NCBI GenBank assembly: GCA_965223125.1
Contig: OZ244984.1
Span: 868,001 to 932,000, forward strand
Source of the DNA: Pacificispira sp965223125
GTDB taxonomy: Bacteria > Pseudomonadota > Alphaproteobacteria > UBA8366 > Aestuariispiraceae
Direction of reading: 5' to 3'
DNA length: 64,000 bases
Shown piece by piece: positions 1-8,732 of the stretch. Made by a program: the position numbers and the translations under genes. The notes beneath the pieces are model-generated. The model was not told the DNA's origin. It did no database searches and saw only the letters and a list, made by a program, of their open reading frames with translations. Each line of letters begins with the position of its first letter. Within the stretch, counting starts at the first letter, position 1.

Positions 1-802
1 CGCCTTTCGGCACAGCGAAGCAATCATAGTCGAGAAGCGCCTGATTGAACGTATAGGCGACCTTCGCCCCGTCCTTTGCAGCAACGTCGAAACGCCCGTT
101 CCAGCCGGTGATCATGTCGACTTCGCCATCTTTCATCAACTGGGCATGCTGCGCGCCAGAAGTCCAGAACACGTCGATATGGGGCTTCAATTCGCGCACC
201 TTATTGACGGCGCGCTCGATCCCTTCCTCGGTATCCAGCACCGTGTAGACATCTTCCGGAGCGACGCCGTCGGCCATCAGGGCTGGCTCCAGCGCACCGG
301 CGACACTGCCGCGATAGGAACGGCGACCGGGGAACTTCTCGACATCCCAGAAATCGGCCCAGCTTTGCGGGCCATCGGCACCGAACTTGTCGGTATTCCA
401 GGCCAGAACGGTAGAGAACACATCTCCGCCGACGCAATAGGGCTGATACAGACCGGGATAGAAAGTCGAGACATCAATCACCGAATAATCAAGCTCTTCC
501 AGAAGGCCTTCCGCACCGGCCCGCGCGGCACTGCCGGACCCGCTGGCGACGATGTCGAGCGTCACCGCACCGGTCTGGACCTGCAGACGAACGTCGGCCA
601 TGCCGCCATAGGTCTCTTCCTTCACCGCAATCCCGCTGGCAGCAGAGGCAGGGACGAAAAGCGCCTTGCTCTGGGCTTCCTGGTAGGAACCGCCCCATGA
701 GGCGATGGTGACGGATTTGTCCTGGGCGCTGGCAGTCAGCGCCATTGCCCCGGATACCAGTATCGCCGATACGGCGCTGGCGATGATTACCTTGTGTTTC
801 AT
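1..802 (-). CDS. ABC transporter solute-binding protein, PotD-like (partial)
   Basis: The reading frame runs leftwards from an ATG at 802 and is cut by the window edge, so the C-terminus is missing. The first 26 residues form a Sec signal peptide ending ASA-Q, so the product is periplasmic. The mature part begins VTIASWGGSYQEAQ, the typical opening of the spermidine/putrescine (PotD, SBP_bac_8) binding-protein family, and later shows DIVASGSGS and YCVGGDVFSTVLAWN segments normal for that family. It should deliver a polyamine-like or other small amine or organic solute to an ABC importer whose other parts lie off the window. The upstream gene on the same strand is an FAD amine oxidase, which suggests a nitrogenous substrate. 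The ligand itself cannot be read from the sequence. Confidence 0.85.
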   Translation of the reverse strand, partial: MKHKVIIASAVSAILVSGAMALTASAQDKSVTIASWGGSYQEAQSKALFVPASAASGIAVKEETYGGMADVRLQVQTGAVTLDIVASGSGSAARAGAEGLLEELDYSVIDVSTFYPGLYQPYCVGGDVFSTVLAWNTDKFGADGPQSWADFWDVEKFPGRRSYRGSVAGALEPALMADGVAPEDVYTVLDTEEGIERAVNKVRELKPHIDVFWTSGAQHAQLMKDGEVDMITGWNGRFDVAAKDGAKVAYTFNQALLDYDCFAVPKG

Positions 803-889
803 GCTACTTCTCCTCTGTGCAGGGTGATCGGGATATTCCTGGTCTGACGACCGTTTAGTCCGATAACCGTTATGTCGCCTTATGATTGG

Positions 890-920
890 AACCGGGCGGT
901 ATGGCGCAGGACCGCCGGTT
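890..920 (-). terminator. Hairpin between amine oxidase gene and PotD-like gene
   Basis: A 10-bp stem (AACCGGCGGT paired with ACCGCCGGTT, one bulged G) closes a 10-base loop. It starts 15 bases past the stop codon of the oxidase gene and lies about 90 bases before the PotD-like start. No T-tract follows in the transcription direction, so it is more likely an attenuator or RNA-stabilising element than a classic intrinsic terminator. Confidence 0.45.
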
Positions 921-934
921 AACGGGAACCTCCT

Positions 935-2275
935 CTATGGTATGGTCACCAATGCCTCGGAATTCCTCTCATCCATGCGATGGGCCTGCGCCCAGGCACG
1001 GCCATCCCGCCAGCGATACCAGGCAACCACGGCAGGCAGGAACCAGGGAGTGCCGTTGTAAAGGGGACGTGTCGGAAAGGGCAGATCGTCGAAAGCGGTC
1101 GTGCCATCCTTCAGCCCCAGCAATCGCCGCCCCGTCTTCATCCCCAGATAGCTGGCCATCGACACACCCGACCCGCAATAACTGGCCGCGTAATACAGTC
1201 CGTCATGACGCCCACAATGGGCCAACGTATCGAAACTATAGGCAACCGTTCCGGCCCAGCTGTGGGATATTCTGTAACTCCGCAGTGCCGGAAAGATACG
1301 CGTCATATCGGCATAGAGCCGAGGGGCACTGATCTTCGGATCGGTTTCCCGCGCACTGACCCGCCCGCCGAACACCACCCGCCGACGATCCGACGAAGCC
1401 CGGTAGTAATAGACAACCCGGCAGGTATCACTGGCAATCCGGTTGGTCGGAAACAGATCGTCGATCAGGCTACTCGGCAGCGGCTCCGTCGCGATGATAT
1501 AACTGCCGATCGGAATGATGCGGCGGCGCAGCCAGGGCATCACCGCCCCGCTGTAGCCGTTTGTCGCGACCACCACATCGCGCGCGATGACACTGCCGCG
1601 ACTTGTGGTCAGATGGTAGTCGTCGCCCTTCTTCTCGATCTGCAGGACCGGCGTATGGGCAGCCACCGTTACCCCTGCCTCCATCGCCCGTTGCAGGAGG
1701 CCATTGAAATATTTCGCCGGATGCAGCGAGGCATGGTTCGGATAGACGACACCGCCGAAATAGGCATCTGTGCCAAGCTCCCGACGCTGTTCGCGGCGCG
1801 GAACAACGAAGGCCTCCACACTCCCCTTACCGGGCTGTGAAACCTGCCTGGTCAGCGCCTCAAAATGTGCGGGCGTATGGGCAGCGTGGAATCGTCCAAC
1901 CCGTCCGAAATCGCACTCGATCCGTTCCTGTGCAATGAAGTCACCGATCCAGTCCAGAGCGGCATGGCCTTCACGATGAATTGCCTGTGCCCGGTCTAGG
2001 CCGAACCGTCCGGCCAGTTCCTCAACAGCGGGCTTGATGCTGGTGCTGATCTGTCCGCCATTGCGGGAACTGCATCCCCAACCCGCCTGCTCCGCATCGA
2101 AAACCAGGGTACTCCGCCCCGCCCGTGCGGTCTCCAGTGCCGCATTCAGGCCGGTATAGCCGGACCCGACAACCGCCACATCGACACGCTGCGGAAGGTC
2201 GACCACCGTCGGCACGTCAGGAGGTGACGACTCGTCCCACCAGGACGGTGTCTCCTTGAAATCATCCGTGAACAA
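935..2275 (-). CDS. FAD-dependent amine oxidoreductase (DAO family, PuuB-like)
   Basis: This is a D-amino-acid-oxidase-fold flavoprotein of about 446 residues. It has the dinucleotide-binding motif VAVVGSGYTGLNAA, followed by the family segment GWGCSSRNGGQ and a C-terminal GSGVSMASYLG flavin-contact region. Relatives such as PuuB oxidise gamma-glutamylputrescine or other secondary amines with release of an aldehyde and hydrogen peroxide. The start is ambiguous. A GTG at 2290 gives five extra residues, but the family usually begins with the (M)-x-TDDFKE-x-P-x-WW segment, which here follows a TTG at 2275 preceded by GAGG at a good distance, so I chose the TTG. It shares its strand with the PotD-like gene and is divergent from a LysR gene. 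Substrate is inferred only as an amine. Confidence 0.8.
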   Translation of the reverse strand: MFTDDFKETPSWWDESSPPDVPTVVDLPQRVDVAVVGSGYTGLNAALETARAGRSTLVFDAEQAGWGCSSRNGGQISTSIKPAVEELAGRFGLDRAQAIHREGHAALDWIGDFIAQERIECDFGRVGRFHAAHTPAHFEALTRQVSQPGKGSVEAFVVPRREQRRELGTDAYFGGVVYPNHASLHPAKYFNGLLQRAMEAGVTVAAHTPVLQIEKKGDDYHLTTSRGSVIARDVVVATNGYSGAVMPWLRRRIIPIGSYIIATEPLPSSLIDDLFPTNRIASDTCRVVYYYRASSDRRRVVFGGRVSARETDPKISAPRLYADMTRIFPALRSYRISHSWAGTVAYSFDTLAHCGRHDGLYYAASYCGSGVSMASYLGMKTGRRLLGLKDGTTAFDDLPFPTRPLYNGTPWFLPAVVAWYRWRDGRAWAQAHRMDERNSEALVTIP

Positions 2276-2421
2276 AATCCCCGCCCTCACCTGAAAACCA
2301 TTTCTTGGATGGGAGTATCGGAACGATTTTGCTGTATAGTCAATTTAATTTAAGTTAGCTATAATTACGAAAAATTTAATAATAATCTGTTTAAATGTGA
2401 TCGGGGAACGGGGCTGACATC
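2276..2421. promoter_or_regulatory. AT-rich divergent promoter region, oxidase / LysR
   Basis: The gap is strikingly AT-rich compared with its flanks. On the minus strand a plausible sigma-70 promoter for the oxidase gene has TTGACT (2343-2338), an 18-base spacer and GATACT (2319-2314). On the plus strand TATAAT at 2360-2365 could be the -10 box of the LysR gene, but its -35 is poor. LysR regulators commonly bind such shared regions; no single LysR half-site pair stands out. Confidence 0.45.
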
Positions 2422-3312
2422 ATGCATATATCCTTACGGTCGCTTGAAGTCTTCCATGCGGTGATGGAGGCGGGATCGGTGTCGCGGGCGGCGGAACTGC
2501 TGAACCTGACCCGCCCGGCGGTCAGCATCGCCCTGTCGAAGTTTGAGCAGGATCTGGGATTCCAACTGTTCCACCGCTCCAAAGGGTATTTCGCGCCGAC
2601 GGATGAGGCGATGCTGCTGCATCACGAGGCGGAGCAGAGTCTGGTATCCATTGAGCGTGTACAGACCCGAGCGCGACAGATCCTCGCTGGTGGCATCGGG
2701 GCGATCAGTGTCGCCAGCAACGGGGCCTGCGCCATCAACCTACTGCCATGGCTGATTTCCGATTTCCAGAAGACCTATCCGAAGGTACGGGTCGATCTGA
2801 TGGTGCGCAGTTCCAGAAAGATTTCCTCCTGGGTTGCCGGTCGACAGGCGGATATCGGCCTGATCGATGCACCGGTCCCGATTCCGGGCCTGCTGGCGAA
2901 GATCATCCGGTCGCGCTGCGTCTGCGCCCTGCCTGAAGACGATCCGCTAGCCCGGGAAGACGTGATCACACCGAAACACCTGGAGGGTCGCTCCATGATC
3001 GCGATCACCGGAGATCACAGCGTTGATCGGCAACTGGATCGGCTCTGCGCAGCACAGGGGGTCACGATCCACCGCCGCGTCTCGGCCTCCTATTTCGCGA
3101 TTGCCCGCAATCTGGTGCGCGCCGGGGCGGGTCTTGCTCTCATCGATGCGGTGAACGGAGCCGCCCCCCTGGGCGACGGTGTCACCGTACGGCCCTTCGA
3201 ACCAGCGATCTATTTTGAACTGGCGGTGCTGACCAATCCGGAACAGGAATTGCCACAACCGGCGCAGACCTTCCTGGCCGAGCTGATGCGCAGGCTGCCG
3301 CCAGTCACCTGA
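2422..3312 (+). CDS. LysR-family transcriptional regulator
   Basis: The 296-residue product has the N-terminal winged helix-turn-helix of LysR regulators at about residues 4-62 (SVSRAAELLNLTRPAVSIALSKFE, then LGFQLFHR), followed by a periplasmic-binding-protein-like effector domain. It is divergent from the FAD amine oxidase gene, the usual arrangement for a LysR activator of the adjacent catabolic gene. It most likely responds to the substrate of the oxidase or of the PotD-like transporter. Its stop codon abuts the stop of the convergent livF-like gene with no spacer. Family assignment is clear; the inducer is unknown. Confidence 0.9.
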   Translation: MHISLRSLEVFHAVMEAGSVSRAAELLNLTRPAVSIALSKFEQDLGFQLFHRSKGYFAPTDEAMLLHHEAEQSLVSIERVQTRARQILAGGIGAISVASNGACAINLLPWLISDFQKTYPKVRVDLMVRSSRKISSWVAGRQADIGLIDAPVPIPGLLAKIIRSRCVCALPEDDPLAREDVITPKHLEGRSMIAITGDHSVDRQLDRLCAAQGVTIHRRVSASYFAIARNLVRAGAGLALIDAVNGAAPLGDGVTVRPFEPAIYFELAVLTNPEQELPQPAQTFLAELMRRLPPVT

Positions 3313-4029
3313 TCAGGCACCAAGATAGGCCTGCCGCACGGCCTCGTCCTGGGCCAGTTCCTGGCCCCGCCCCTCTGCGCGGATATTCCCGTTTTCCAGC
3401 ACATAGACATAGTCCGCAATGGCGAGTGTCCGATGAACGTCCTGTTCCGCCAGAATGACGCTGAGCCCCATTTCGACAAGGCTGGGAATGATCCGGAAGA
3501 CCTGCCTGGCGATACCGGGGGCCAGTCCCAGCGTCGGCTCGTCCAGCAGCAGCAGCTTCGGATTGCCCATCAGCCCGCGCCCCAAAGCTAGCATCTGCTG
3601 CTCGCCCCCCGACAGGGTGCCGCCCAACTGCCCGCGCCTTTCCCGCAGGCGGGGGAAAAGTCCGAACACCGTTTCCATCCGTTCCGTCCGCCCGGCACGG
3701 GCGCGATCCGTCGCCGTACCGATCCGAAGGTTTTCCAGCACGGTCATTTCCGGGAAGATCAGCCGCCCTTCCGGTACCAGAACAAGCCCCTGTGCGACCA
3801 GTTCATGGCTTTTCATCGCAGTGACATCGCGCCCGTCGAATTCGATCCGCCCCTGCCAGGCAGGCAGCAATCCGGCCAGTCTGCGCATCAAGGTGCTCTT
3901 CCCGGACCCGTTCGACCCGATCACTGCCGTAATCCCCTGCGGCTTCACCCGGATCGAGATGCCGTTCAGCACCTGAATCTCACCATAACCCGCATGCAGA
4001 TCCTCGACCGTCAGCACCGACCCGTTCAT
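3313..4029 (-). CDS. livF: ABC importer ATPase, LivF type (system 1)
   Basis: A 238-residue ABC ATPase with Walker A GSNGSGKST near residue 38, signature LSGGEQQ near 138, Walker B LLLLDEP near 158, and a LivF-type C-terminus. It is one of the two cytoplasmic ATPases of a branched-chain-amino-acid-type (HAAT) importer. Its start overlaps the livG-like stop by four bases (ATGA), so translation is coupled. It is the last gene of a minus-strand run that also encodes a NicX-like dioxygenase and a molybdenum hydroxylase. HAAT importers in such contexts often carry aromatic or heteroaromatic acids rather than leucine, so the gene symbol denotes family only. Confidence 0.9.
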   Translation of the reverse strand: MNGSVLTVEDLHAGYGEIQVLNGISIRVKPQGITAVIGSNGSGKSTLMRRLAGLLPAWQGRIEFDGRDVTAMKSHELVAQGLVLVPEGRLIFPEMTVLENLRIGTATDRARAGRTERMETVFGLFPRLRERRGQLGGTLSGGEQQMLALGRGLMGNPKLLLLDEPTLGLAPGIARQVFRIIPSLVEMGLSVILAEQDVHRTLAIADYVYVLENGNIRAEGRGQELAQDEAVRQAYLGA

Positions 4030-4772
4030 GACGTCGCCTCCACGACATCGTCGATGCCGAAATAGGCGGCCTGGACGGCAGCATCTACGGCGATCCCTGC
4101 GGGTGGGCCTTCGGCGATCTTCTCGCCATGATGCAGTACGGTAATGACATCAGACATTTCGGTCAGCGCGCTCATCACATGTTCGATGATCAGAATGGTC
4201 AGGTCATGCGCGATCTTCATGCGACGGATCGTTGCGATCATCTCCGTTACCTCGACCGGGGTCAGGCCTGCCATCACCTCATCCAGCATCAACAGGCGCG
4301 GCGCGGTGCCAAGTGCGCGCGCGACCTCCAACCGCTTGCGCCCGGACAGCGTCAGGCTGCCCGCAGGCAGACCGGCCATTGCGGCCAGTCCGATATCGGT
4401 GAGAATCCCATCGGTAATCGCCGATGCCTCCACCGCTTTCGGGGGATTGGCGCGCCCGAACTGAACGGCGGTTTCCACATTCTCGCGTACGGTAAGACCG
4501 GCGAAAGGCCGAACGATCTGGAACGTCCGCGCAATCCCCAGGCGGCAGACCTGATCCGGGCGCAGGCCGTCAATCGCCCTACCGTCGAACAGAATCTGAC
4601 CGGAAGAAGCGCGCTGATTGGCGGCGATCAGGCTGAACAGCGTCGTCTTACCCGCCCCATTGGCCCCCATCAGACCGTGGATACTGCCCGCCCGAACATC
4701 GAAACTGACCGCATTGAGGGCGCGCAGCCCGCCAAAATTCTTGGTCACCGCCTGCAGCGAGAGAAGGCTCAT
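4026..4772 (-). CDS. livG: ABC importer ATPase, LivG type (system 1)
   Basis: A 248-residue ATPase of the LivG type: Walker A GANGAGKTT, a family-typical GIARTFQIVRPF Q-loop stretch, signature LSGRKRLEVARAL and Walker B LLMLDEV. The signature has GR instead of GG, and the residue after Asp-Glu is Val, both common in LivG. The open frame extends 42 codons upstream, but homology begins at MSLLSLQAV. That ATG at 4772 overlaps the preceding livM stop as ATGA and has a G-rich ribosome site, so I place the start there. It pairs with the adjacent LivF-type ATPase. Confidence 0.9.
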   Translation of the reverse strand: MSLLSLQAVTKNFGGLRALNAVSFDVRAGSIHGLMGANGAGKTTLFSLIAANQRASSGQILFDGRAIDGLRPDQVCRLGIARTFQIVRPFAGLTVRENVETAVQFGRANPPKAVEASAITDGILTDIGLAAMAGLPAGSLTLSGRKRLEVARALGTAPRLLMLDEVMAGLTPVEVTEMIATIRRMKIAHDLTILIIEHVMSALTEMSDVITVLHHGEKIAEGPPAGIAVDAAVQAAYFGIDDVVEATS

Positions 4773-5692
4773 TTCGACACCCCCCGCCTGGGCGAGAACC
4801 GCTTCAGCAATCCGATCATCCCGTCCGGTGCGAACAGTACAAAGGCGACAAGAAAGACACCCAGCAGGATGAAATAAAGCTGCGGCGCGGTGCTCCACAA
4901 CAATTCCGCCAGCGCGACCATGAACAGCGCACCCAGGATCGGCCCGCGCGCATCGCCCCGCCCGCCTATAATCGCCATGGTGACGATGGAAAATGAAATC
5001 GTCGGGCTGAAGACCTGCAAGACATCGAAATAGGTGGAGCGCAACGCCATCAACCCGCCGACCATACCGGGGATCGCGGCAGACGCAGCGAAAGCCATCA
5101 CCTTGAAGCGGGTGATCGGCACGCCCACGGTTTCCGCCGCCGTTTCATCCTCCCGGATCGCCACCAGACCTTTACCGAAACGGGATCGTCCGACAAACCA
5201 GGTGATCAGCGTCGCCGCCACGGCCAGTGCCGCCATATAGATCAGCAAATCGCCAGCCTTCGGAGCGCCGAACATCAGGCGGCTGGACTTACCAAGCGCG
5301 GTTTCCAGATTGAGCAGGCAGTATTTCACCAGTTCCGCCAGCCCGAAGGTCAGGATGACGAAATAGGGGCCCCGCACCCGCAGCACCGGAATCGCAACGA
5401 TCAGCGCGAACCCCGCCGCCGTCAGCCCGCCCAGCGGCACTGAGACCCAGAGCGGCAGGATCTTGAAGCTGATCGCAACAACATAGGCCCCGATCCCATA
5501 GGCAACGACATGGCCGAGCGATATGTAACCGGTCATGCCGCTGAACAGGCTCCAACTCTGGGTCAGTGCGATCCACATGAAGAGATTGAGCGCAACCAGG
5601 GTCCAGTAAGCCCCCCCACCGATCCCCAATCCCGCGATCAGAGCGGCCCCGGCCAGGGTCGCTGCAATGACCAGAATAGCATCGCGCTTCAT
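4769..5692 (-). CDS. livM: ABC importer permease, LivM type (system 1)
   Basis: A 307-residue polytopic inner-membrane protein of the BPD_transp_2 / LivM family, with hydrophobic spans throughout and the family segments SLFSGMTGYISLGH near the N-terminus and VGVPITRFKVMAFAASAAIPG in the coupling region. It forms the transmembrane channel together with the LivH-type permease. It overlaps both neighbours by four bases (ATGA at each end), showing tight translational coupling of the H-M-G-F genes. Confidence 0.9.
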   Translation of the reverse strand: MKRDAILVIAATLAGAALIAGLGIGGGAYWTLVALNLFMWIALTQSWSLFSGMTGYISLGHVVAYGIGAYVVAISFKILPLWVSVPLGGLTAAGFALIVAIPVLRVRGPYFVILTFGLAELVKYCLLNLETALGKSSRLMFGAPKAGDLLIYMAALAVAATLITWFVGRSRFGKGLVAIREDETAAETVGVPITRFKVMAFAASAAIPGMVGGLMALRSTYFDVLQVFSPTISFSIVTMAIIGGRGDARGPILGALFMVALAELLWSTAPQLYFILLGVFLVAFVLFAPDGMIGLLKRFSPRRGVSK

Positions 5693-6579
5693 GACTGCCG
5701 TGCCTTGCCCAGTAATCCCTGCGGGCGAAGGATCAGCACCGCGACGAAAATGCCGTACAGCAGGATGGAGCGCATATTGGCTGAGGTCAGCGCGACGGCA
5801 TAGATCTCGATGAAGGCCAGCAGAAAACCCGCCAGAATGCCCCCCATCACATTGCCGAGCCCGCCCATGATGATGACCACGAAACTGGCGATGGTAAAGG
5901 GAAAGCCCATGAAGGGGGAGACCTGCTCGGTCATGCTGACCAACCCGCCCGCGATCCCGGCAACACCGAAGCCGACAGCAATGCTGATCAGTTGCACCCG
6001 CTCGACATGAATGCCAACGACTCGCGCCGCCTCCCGATGCTGGATCAATGCCTGGATCGACATGCCGAAGAAGGTGCGGTTGAGGAAGACCACCACCCCG
6101 ATCAAACAGGTGACGGCGACGAGGAGTGTCGCGATCCGGTTACCGGTCATCGCCACCTCTCCGATGCGATAGACCTCATCCAGATGGCGATAGGCGCGCG
6201 GTGTGGCGCTGAACCACAGCGCGGTCACATTCTGCACCACAACGGAAATCCCGAAGAACAGCAGCAACGAGTTCGCCTCGATCTGTGCGACCGGCTTGCT
6301 GGAGGCCAGTTGCCCCCTGAACAGCAGGAAATAGAGCCCGATGCCGATTCCCGCCGTCAGGCAGGCAATGGCGGGCATCGCAATGACTGGGGACAAACCC
6401 AGCAGCGAAAAACACCAGAAGGCAGCGTAGGCCCCGATCATGACAAGATCGCCATGGGCGATATTCAGGAGGCGCATCGTGCCATAGACAAGATTCAGGC
6501 CAAGCGCGATCAGCGCATACAATGCGCCGAGCACCAGGGCGGCGAACAGCAACTGGCCGGAAAGAATAACATCCATCAC
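5689..6579 (-). CDS. livH: ABC importer permease, LivH type (system 1)
   Basis: A 296-residue LivH-type permease. The N-terminus has the family motif ALGLNLVYGTMRLLNIAHGD; the segment RVVGIHVERVQLISIAVGFGVAG is the coupling-helix region, and the C-terminus ends with RPQGLLG, which is typical of these permeases. It is separated from the binding-protein gene upstream by 70 bases that hold a strong hairpin (6608-6641). That spacing suggests reduced read-through from the abundantly needed binding protein into the membrane genes. Confidence 0.9.
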   Translation of the reverse strand: MMDVILSGQLLFAALVLGALYALIALGLNLVYGTMRLLNIAHGDLVMIGAYAAFWCFSLLGLSPVIAMPAIACLTAGIGIGLYFLLFRGQLASSKPVAQIEANSLLLFFGISVVVQNVTALWFSATPRAYRHLDEVYRIGEVAMTGNRIATLLVAVTCLIGVVVFLNRTFFGMSIQALIQHREAARVVGIHVERVQLISIAVGFGVAGIAGGLVSMTEQVSPFMGFPFTIASFVVIIMGGLGNVMGGILAGFLLAFIEIYAVALTSANMRSILLYGIFVAVLILRPQGLLGKARQS

Positions 6580-6607
6580 GAAGGCCCCGAAATGAGGGAA
6601 AGGGAAC

Positions 6608-6641
6608 CGCCGCCTCCATCCGCGAAGGACCGGAGGCGGCG
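6608..6641 (-). terminator. GC-rich hairpin downstream of binding-protein gene
   Basis: A perfect 10-bp stem (CGCCGCCTCC with GGAGGCGGCG) with a 14-base loop starts nine bases past the stop codon of the binding-protein gene and lies before livH. No T-run follows, so partial termination or 3'-end protection of the upstream mRNA is the likely role. Confidence 0.6.
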
Positions 6642-6649
6642 CAATCCCG

Positions 6650-7816
6650 TCAGCGCTTGATCAGCGTTGCCGTGGCAATCGATTTCGGCCAGACGATATC
6701 CATCTCGCCATTCTGCAGTTGCAGGAAGGCGGTCGGAGTAATCGCGTTTTCCACCCCATCGAACCGCACCGGACCATTGATCGTATCAAAGGTCGTTTCG
6801 GTAATGACCTTGCGCAGGGCATCGTGGTCAAGCCCTGCCACCGCGACCGCCTGGGCCAGGATTTCACAGGACATGTAGGCGAGAGCGGAGTCGAGATAGT
6901 CGGGCGCACTGCCGTATTTCGCGACATAGGCGTCGAAGAACGGCTGGGCGCGCGGCCAGTCAGCCTGCTTCGGTGACCAATGGCCGACCGTGATGATACC
7001 ATCAGCAACCGGACCGAAGGCGTCCTTGAAGGCGGAAATCGTCGGTCCGATCAGCAGAAACTGATACGGCGCGTCGATCCCCAGTTCCTTCGCCTGACCG
7101 GTATAAAGGAAAGCATCAGCAGGATAGGTCAGCGCCAGAACCGCATCGACATTGGCTGATTTAAGCTGTGTCAGCAGCGGTGTCATGTCCTTGATGTCGG
7201 GCGGATAGCTTTCATTCAGCTTGATCTCGATTCCGGCCTCGTTCAGCGCGGCGACCAGAAACTGCAAGTTTTCCTGACTGAAGGGCAGCACATTGGCAAT
7301 GATGCCAACCGATTTCACCCCGGCCTCGGACAGCATGGCGACCAGTTCCGGACCGATCTGATCCGGGATAGCGGAGGTCGGGAACCAGATGTTACCCGGC
7401 GAGACCTCGCGGATTGCGACGGAAGCAGCGGTGTTGCCGACCATCGGGAAACCGTTCTGCTCCACAACGCCCGCCACGTTCAGGTGATGCGGCGTACCCC
7501 AGGGGGCGAGCAGAAGATCGACCTTGTCATCGGAAATCAGGCGCTCGTAAATCTGTGCCGATTTCACCGGGTCGGATTCATCATCATACCAGATCAGTTC
7601 GACCGGACGCTTTGTTCCGGCGACATCCAGACCACCGGCCGCATTGACCTGTTCAGCCCAGAGGTCGTAGGCATTCACTTGCGACGGTGCGGCCTGCGAA
7701 AACAGACCCGTCTTGGCAATCGAATAACCGATCTTCACCGGCTCGGCTGCGAATGCAGCAGCAGGCGCGGCGATCATCGCGGCGACCGCCAGACCTTTCA
7801 CGAATTTCTTCAACAT
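6650..7816 (-). CDS. ABC importer solute-binding protein, LivK-like (system 1)
   Basis: A 388-residue periplasmic binding protein (Peripla_BP_6). A Sec signal peptide occupies about residues 1-23 (ending AFA-AEP); the mature protein opens VKIGYSIAKTGLFSQAAPSQ and shows the family pattern of two lobes. A strong ribosome-binding site (GGGAGAGATGGG) precedes the ATG. It supplies the ligand to the LivHMGF genes immediately downstream. The same strand upstream carries an alpha/beta hydrolase and a molybdenum hydroxylase, so the ligand is probably the substrate of that pathway (inference). Hairpins lie on both sides of the gene. Confidence 0.9.
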   Translation of the reverse strand: MLKKFVKGLAVAAMIAAPAAAFAAEPVKIGYSIAKTGLFSQAAPSQVNAYDLWAEQVNAAGGLDVAGTKRPVELIWYDDESDPVKSAQIYERLISDDKVDLLLAPWGTPHHLNVAGVVEQNGFPMVGNTAASVAIREVSPGNIWFPTSAIPDQIGPELVAMLSEAGVKSVGIIANVLPFSQENLQFLVAALNEAGIEIKLNESYPPDIKDMTPLLTQLKSANVDAVLALTYPADAFLYTGQAKELGIDAPYQFLLIGPTISAFKDAFGPVADGIITVGHWSPKQADWPRAQPFFDAYVAKYGSAPDYLDSALAYMSCEILAQAVAVAGLDHDALRKVITETTFDTINGPVRFDGVENAITPTAFLQLQNGEMDIVWPKSIATATLIKR

Positions 7817-7856
7817 CCCATCTCTCCCGTGTTTGCCCGTTCAAGGGCCTTGGTAT

Positions 7857-7891
7857 CCGGATGCGCGGAATATCCACATTCAGGCATCCGG
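7857..7891 (-). promoter_or_regulatory. Intergenic hairpin upstream of binding-protein gene
   Basis: An 8-bp perfect inverted repeat (CCGGATGC / GCATCCGG) with a 19-base loop lies between the hydrolase stop and the binding-protein start. With the hairpin at 6608-6641 it brackets the binding-protein gene, which could create a separately stabilised transcript. Confidence 0.45.
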
Positions 7892-7895
7892 TATT

Positions 7896-8732
7896 CTATC
7901 TCTCATGAACACCCATGAAGCGCGCGGCGGCGGCGATCCAACGCCCGTCCGGGTCGCCACTGGTATAGCTCGCGCCCAGATGATCACAGCCTTGCAGCAC
8001 CATGCGCTCGACCCGATTGCCGCGCTGCTCCAGCGCATCGGCGAAATCCCGGGCCTGGGCGGATAAATGCGGAAAATCCTCACTGCCGCAGGTGATGAAA
8101 AAGGGCGGCGCATTCCGACGCATATGCGCCATGGGGGAGGCATCAAACTCATTGTTCAACAGCGGATCACCCAGAAACCGGGGCCGCATCGACAGGCCGG
8201 ATTCCGGCCCGAACAGATAGGTGCCCGAAATCGGCAAAGCCCCTTTCACGACATTCGGCGACAGGCCACGCCCTTCCTGCCAGTCCGTCTTCAACGCCAT
8301 CAGGGCCGCGAGATGCCCGCCAGCGGAATGCCCGCCGACAAAGATGCGTCCGGGATCGCCACCCCATTCCGCAATCCGGCGATAGACCAGTGCGACCGCA
8401 TCCATGCAATCGCGCAGACCATCAGGGAAGACATGCTTCGGTGCCAGGCGATACCCGATGGAGACCATCGTGACCCCCCGCGCCGTCAGCCCCGGCGCCA
8501 TGAAGGCCATCCATTCCTTGTAGCCATTGGTCCATCCGCCGCCATGCATCAGGCACAGAACGGCACCATCCGGTTTTTCCGACGGGTAGACGGCGATGGA
8601 TTGATAGGGATCTTTGCCGACCGGGATATCGATGCCTTCTATCCCTTCGCCGCGCGCCATGACCTCTTCGTGATATTTCAGACCGATGCCGCTCAGCGGC
8701 TCCTGGGGGGGATAGTCTTCAGGCCGCATCAT
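7896..8732 (-). CDS. alpha/beta hydrolase, esterase/formamidase type
   Basis: A 278-residue alpha/beta hydrolase of the hormone-sensitive-lipase / arylformamidase kind. The oxyanion motif HGGGW is at residues 63-67, the nucleophile elbow GHSAGGH has Ser136, a candidate acid lies in CGSEDFPH and a candidate His in GCDHLG. There is no signal peptide, so it is cytoplasmic. The gene overlaps the end of the molybdenum-hydroxylase large-subunit gene by 14 bases and must be co-translated with it. NicX-type ring cleavage yields N-formylmaleamate, which a deformylase then hydrolyses. Known NicD belongs to a different alpha/beta-hydrolase family, but the HGGxW class includes kynurenine formamidases. 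A deformylase role here is therefore a reasoned inference, and a carboxylesterase is the alternative. Confidence 0.8.
   Translation of the reverse strand: MMRPEDYPPQEPLSGIGLKYHEEVMARGEGIEGIDIPVGKDPYQSIAVYPSEKPDGAVLCLMHGGGWTNGYKEWMAFMAPGLTARGVTMVSIGYRLAPKHVFPDGLRDCMDAVALVYRRIAEWGGDPGRIFVGGHSAGGHLAALMALKTDWQEGRGLSPNVVKGALPISGTYLFGPESGLSMRPRFLGDPLLNNEFDASPMAHMRRNAPPFFITCGSEDFPHLSAQARDFADALEQRGNRVERMVLQGCDHLGASYTSGDPDGRWIAAAARFMGVHER

Noticed and set aside
3313..7816. Urea importer (UrtABCDE) serving the urease at 44-49 kb.
   Set aside because: The binding protein and ATPases look like general LivK/LivG/LivF types, the operon is 36 kb from urease and is embedded with catabolic genes.
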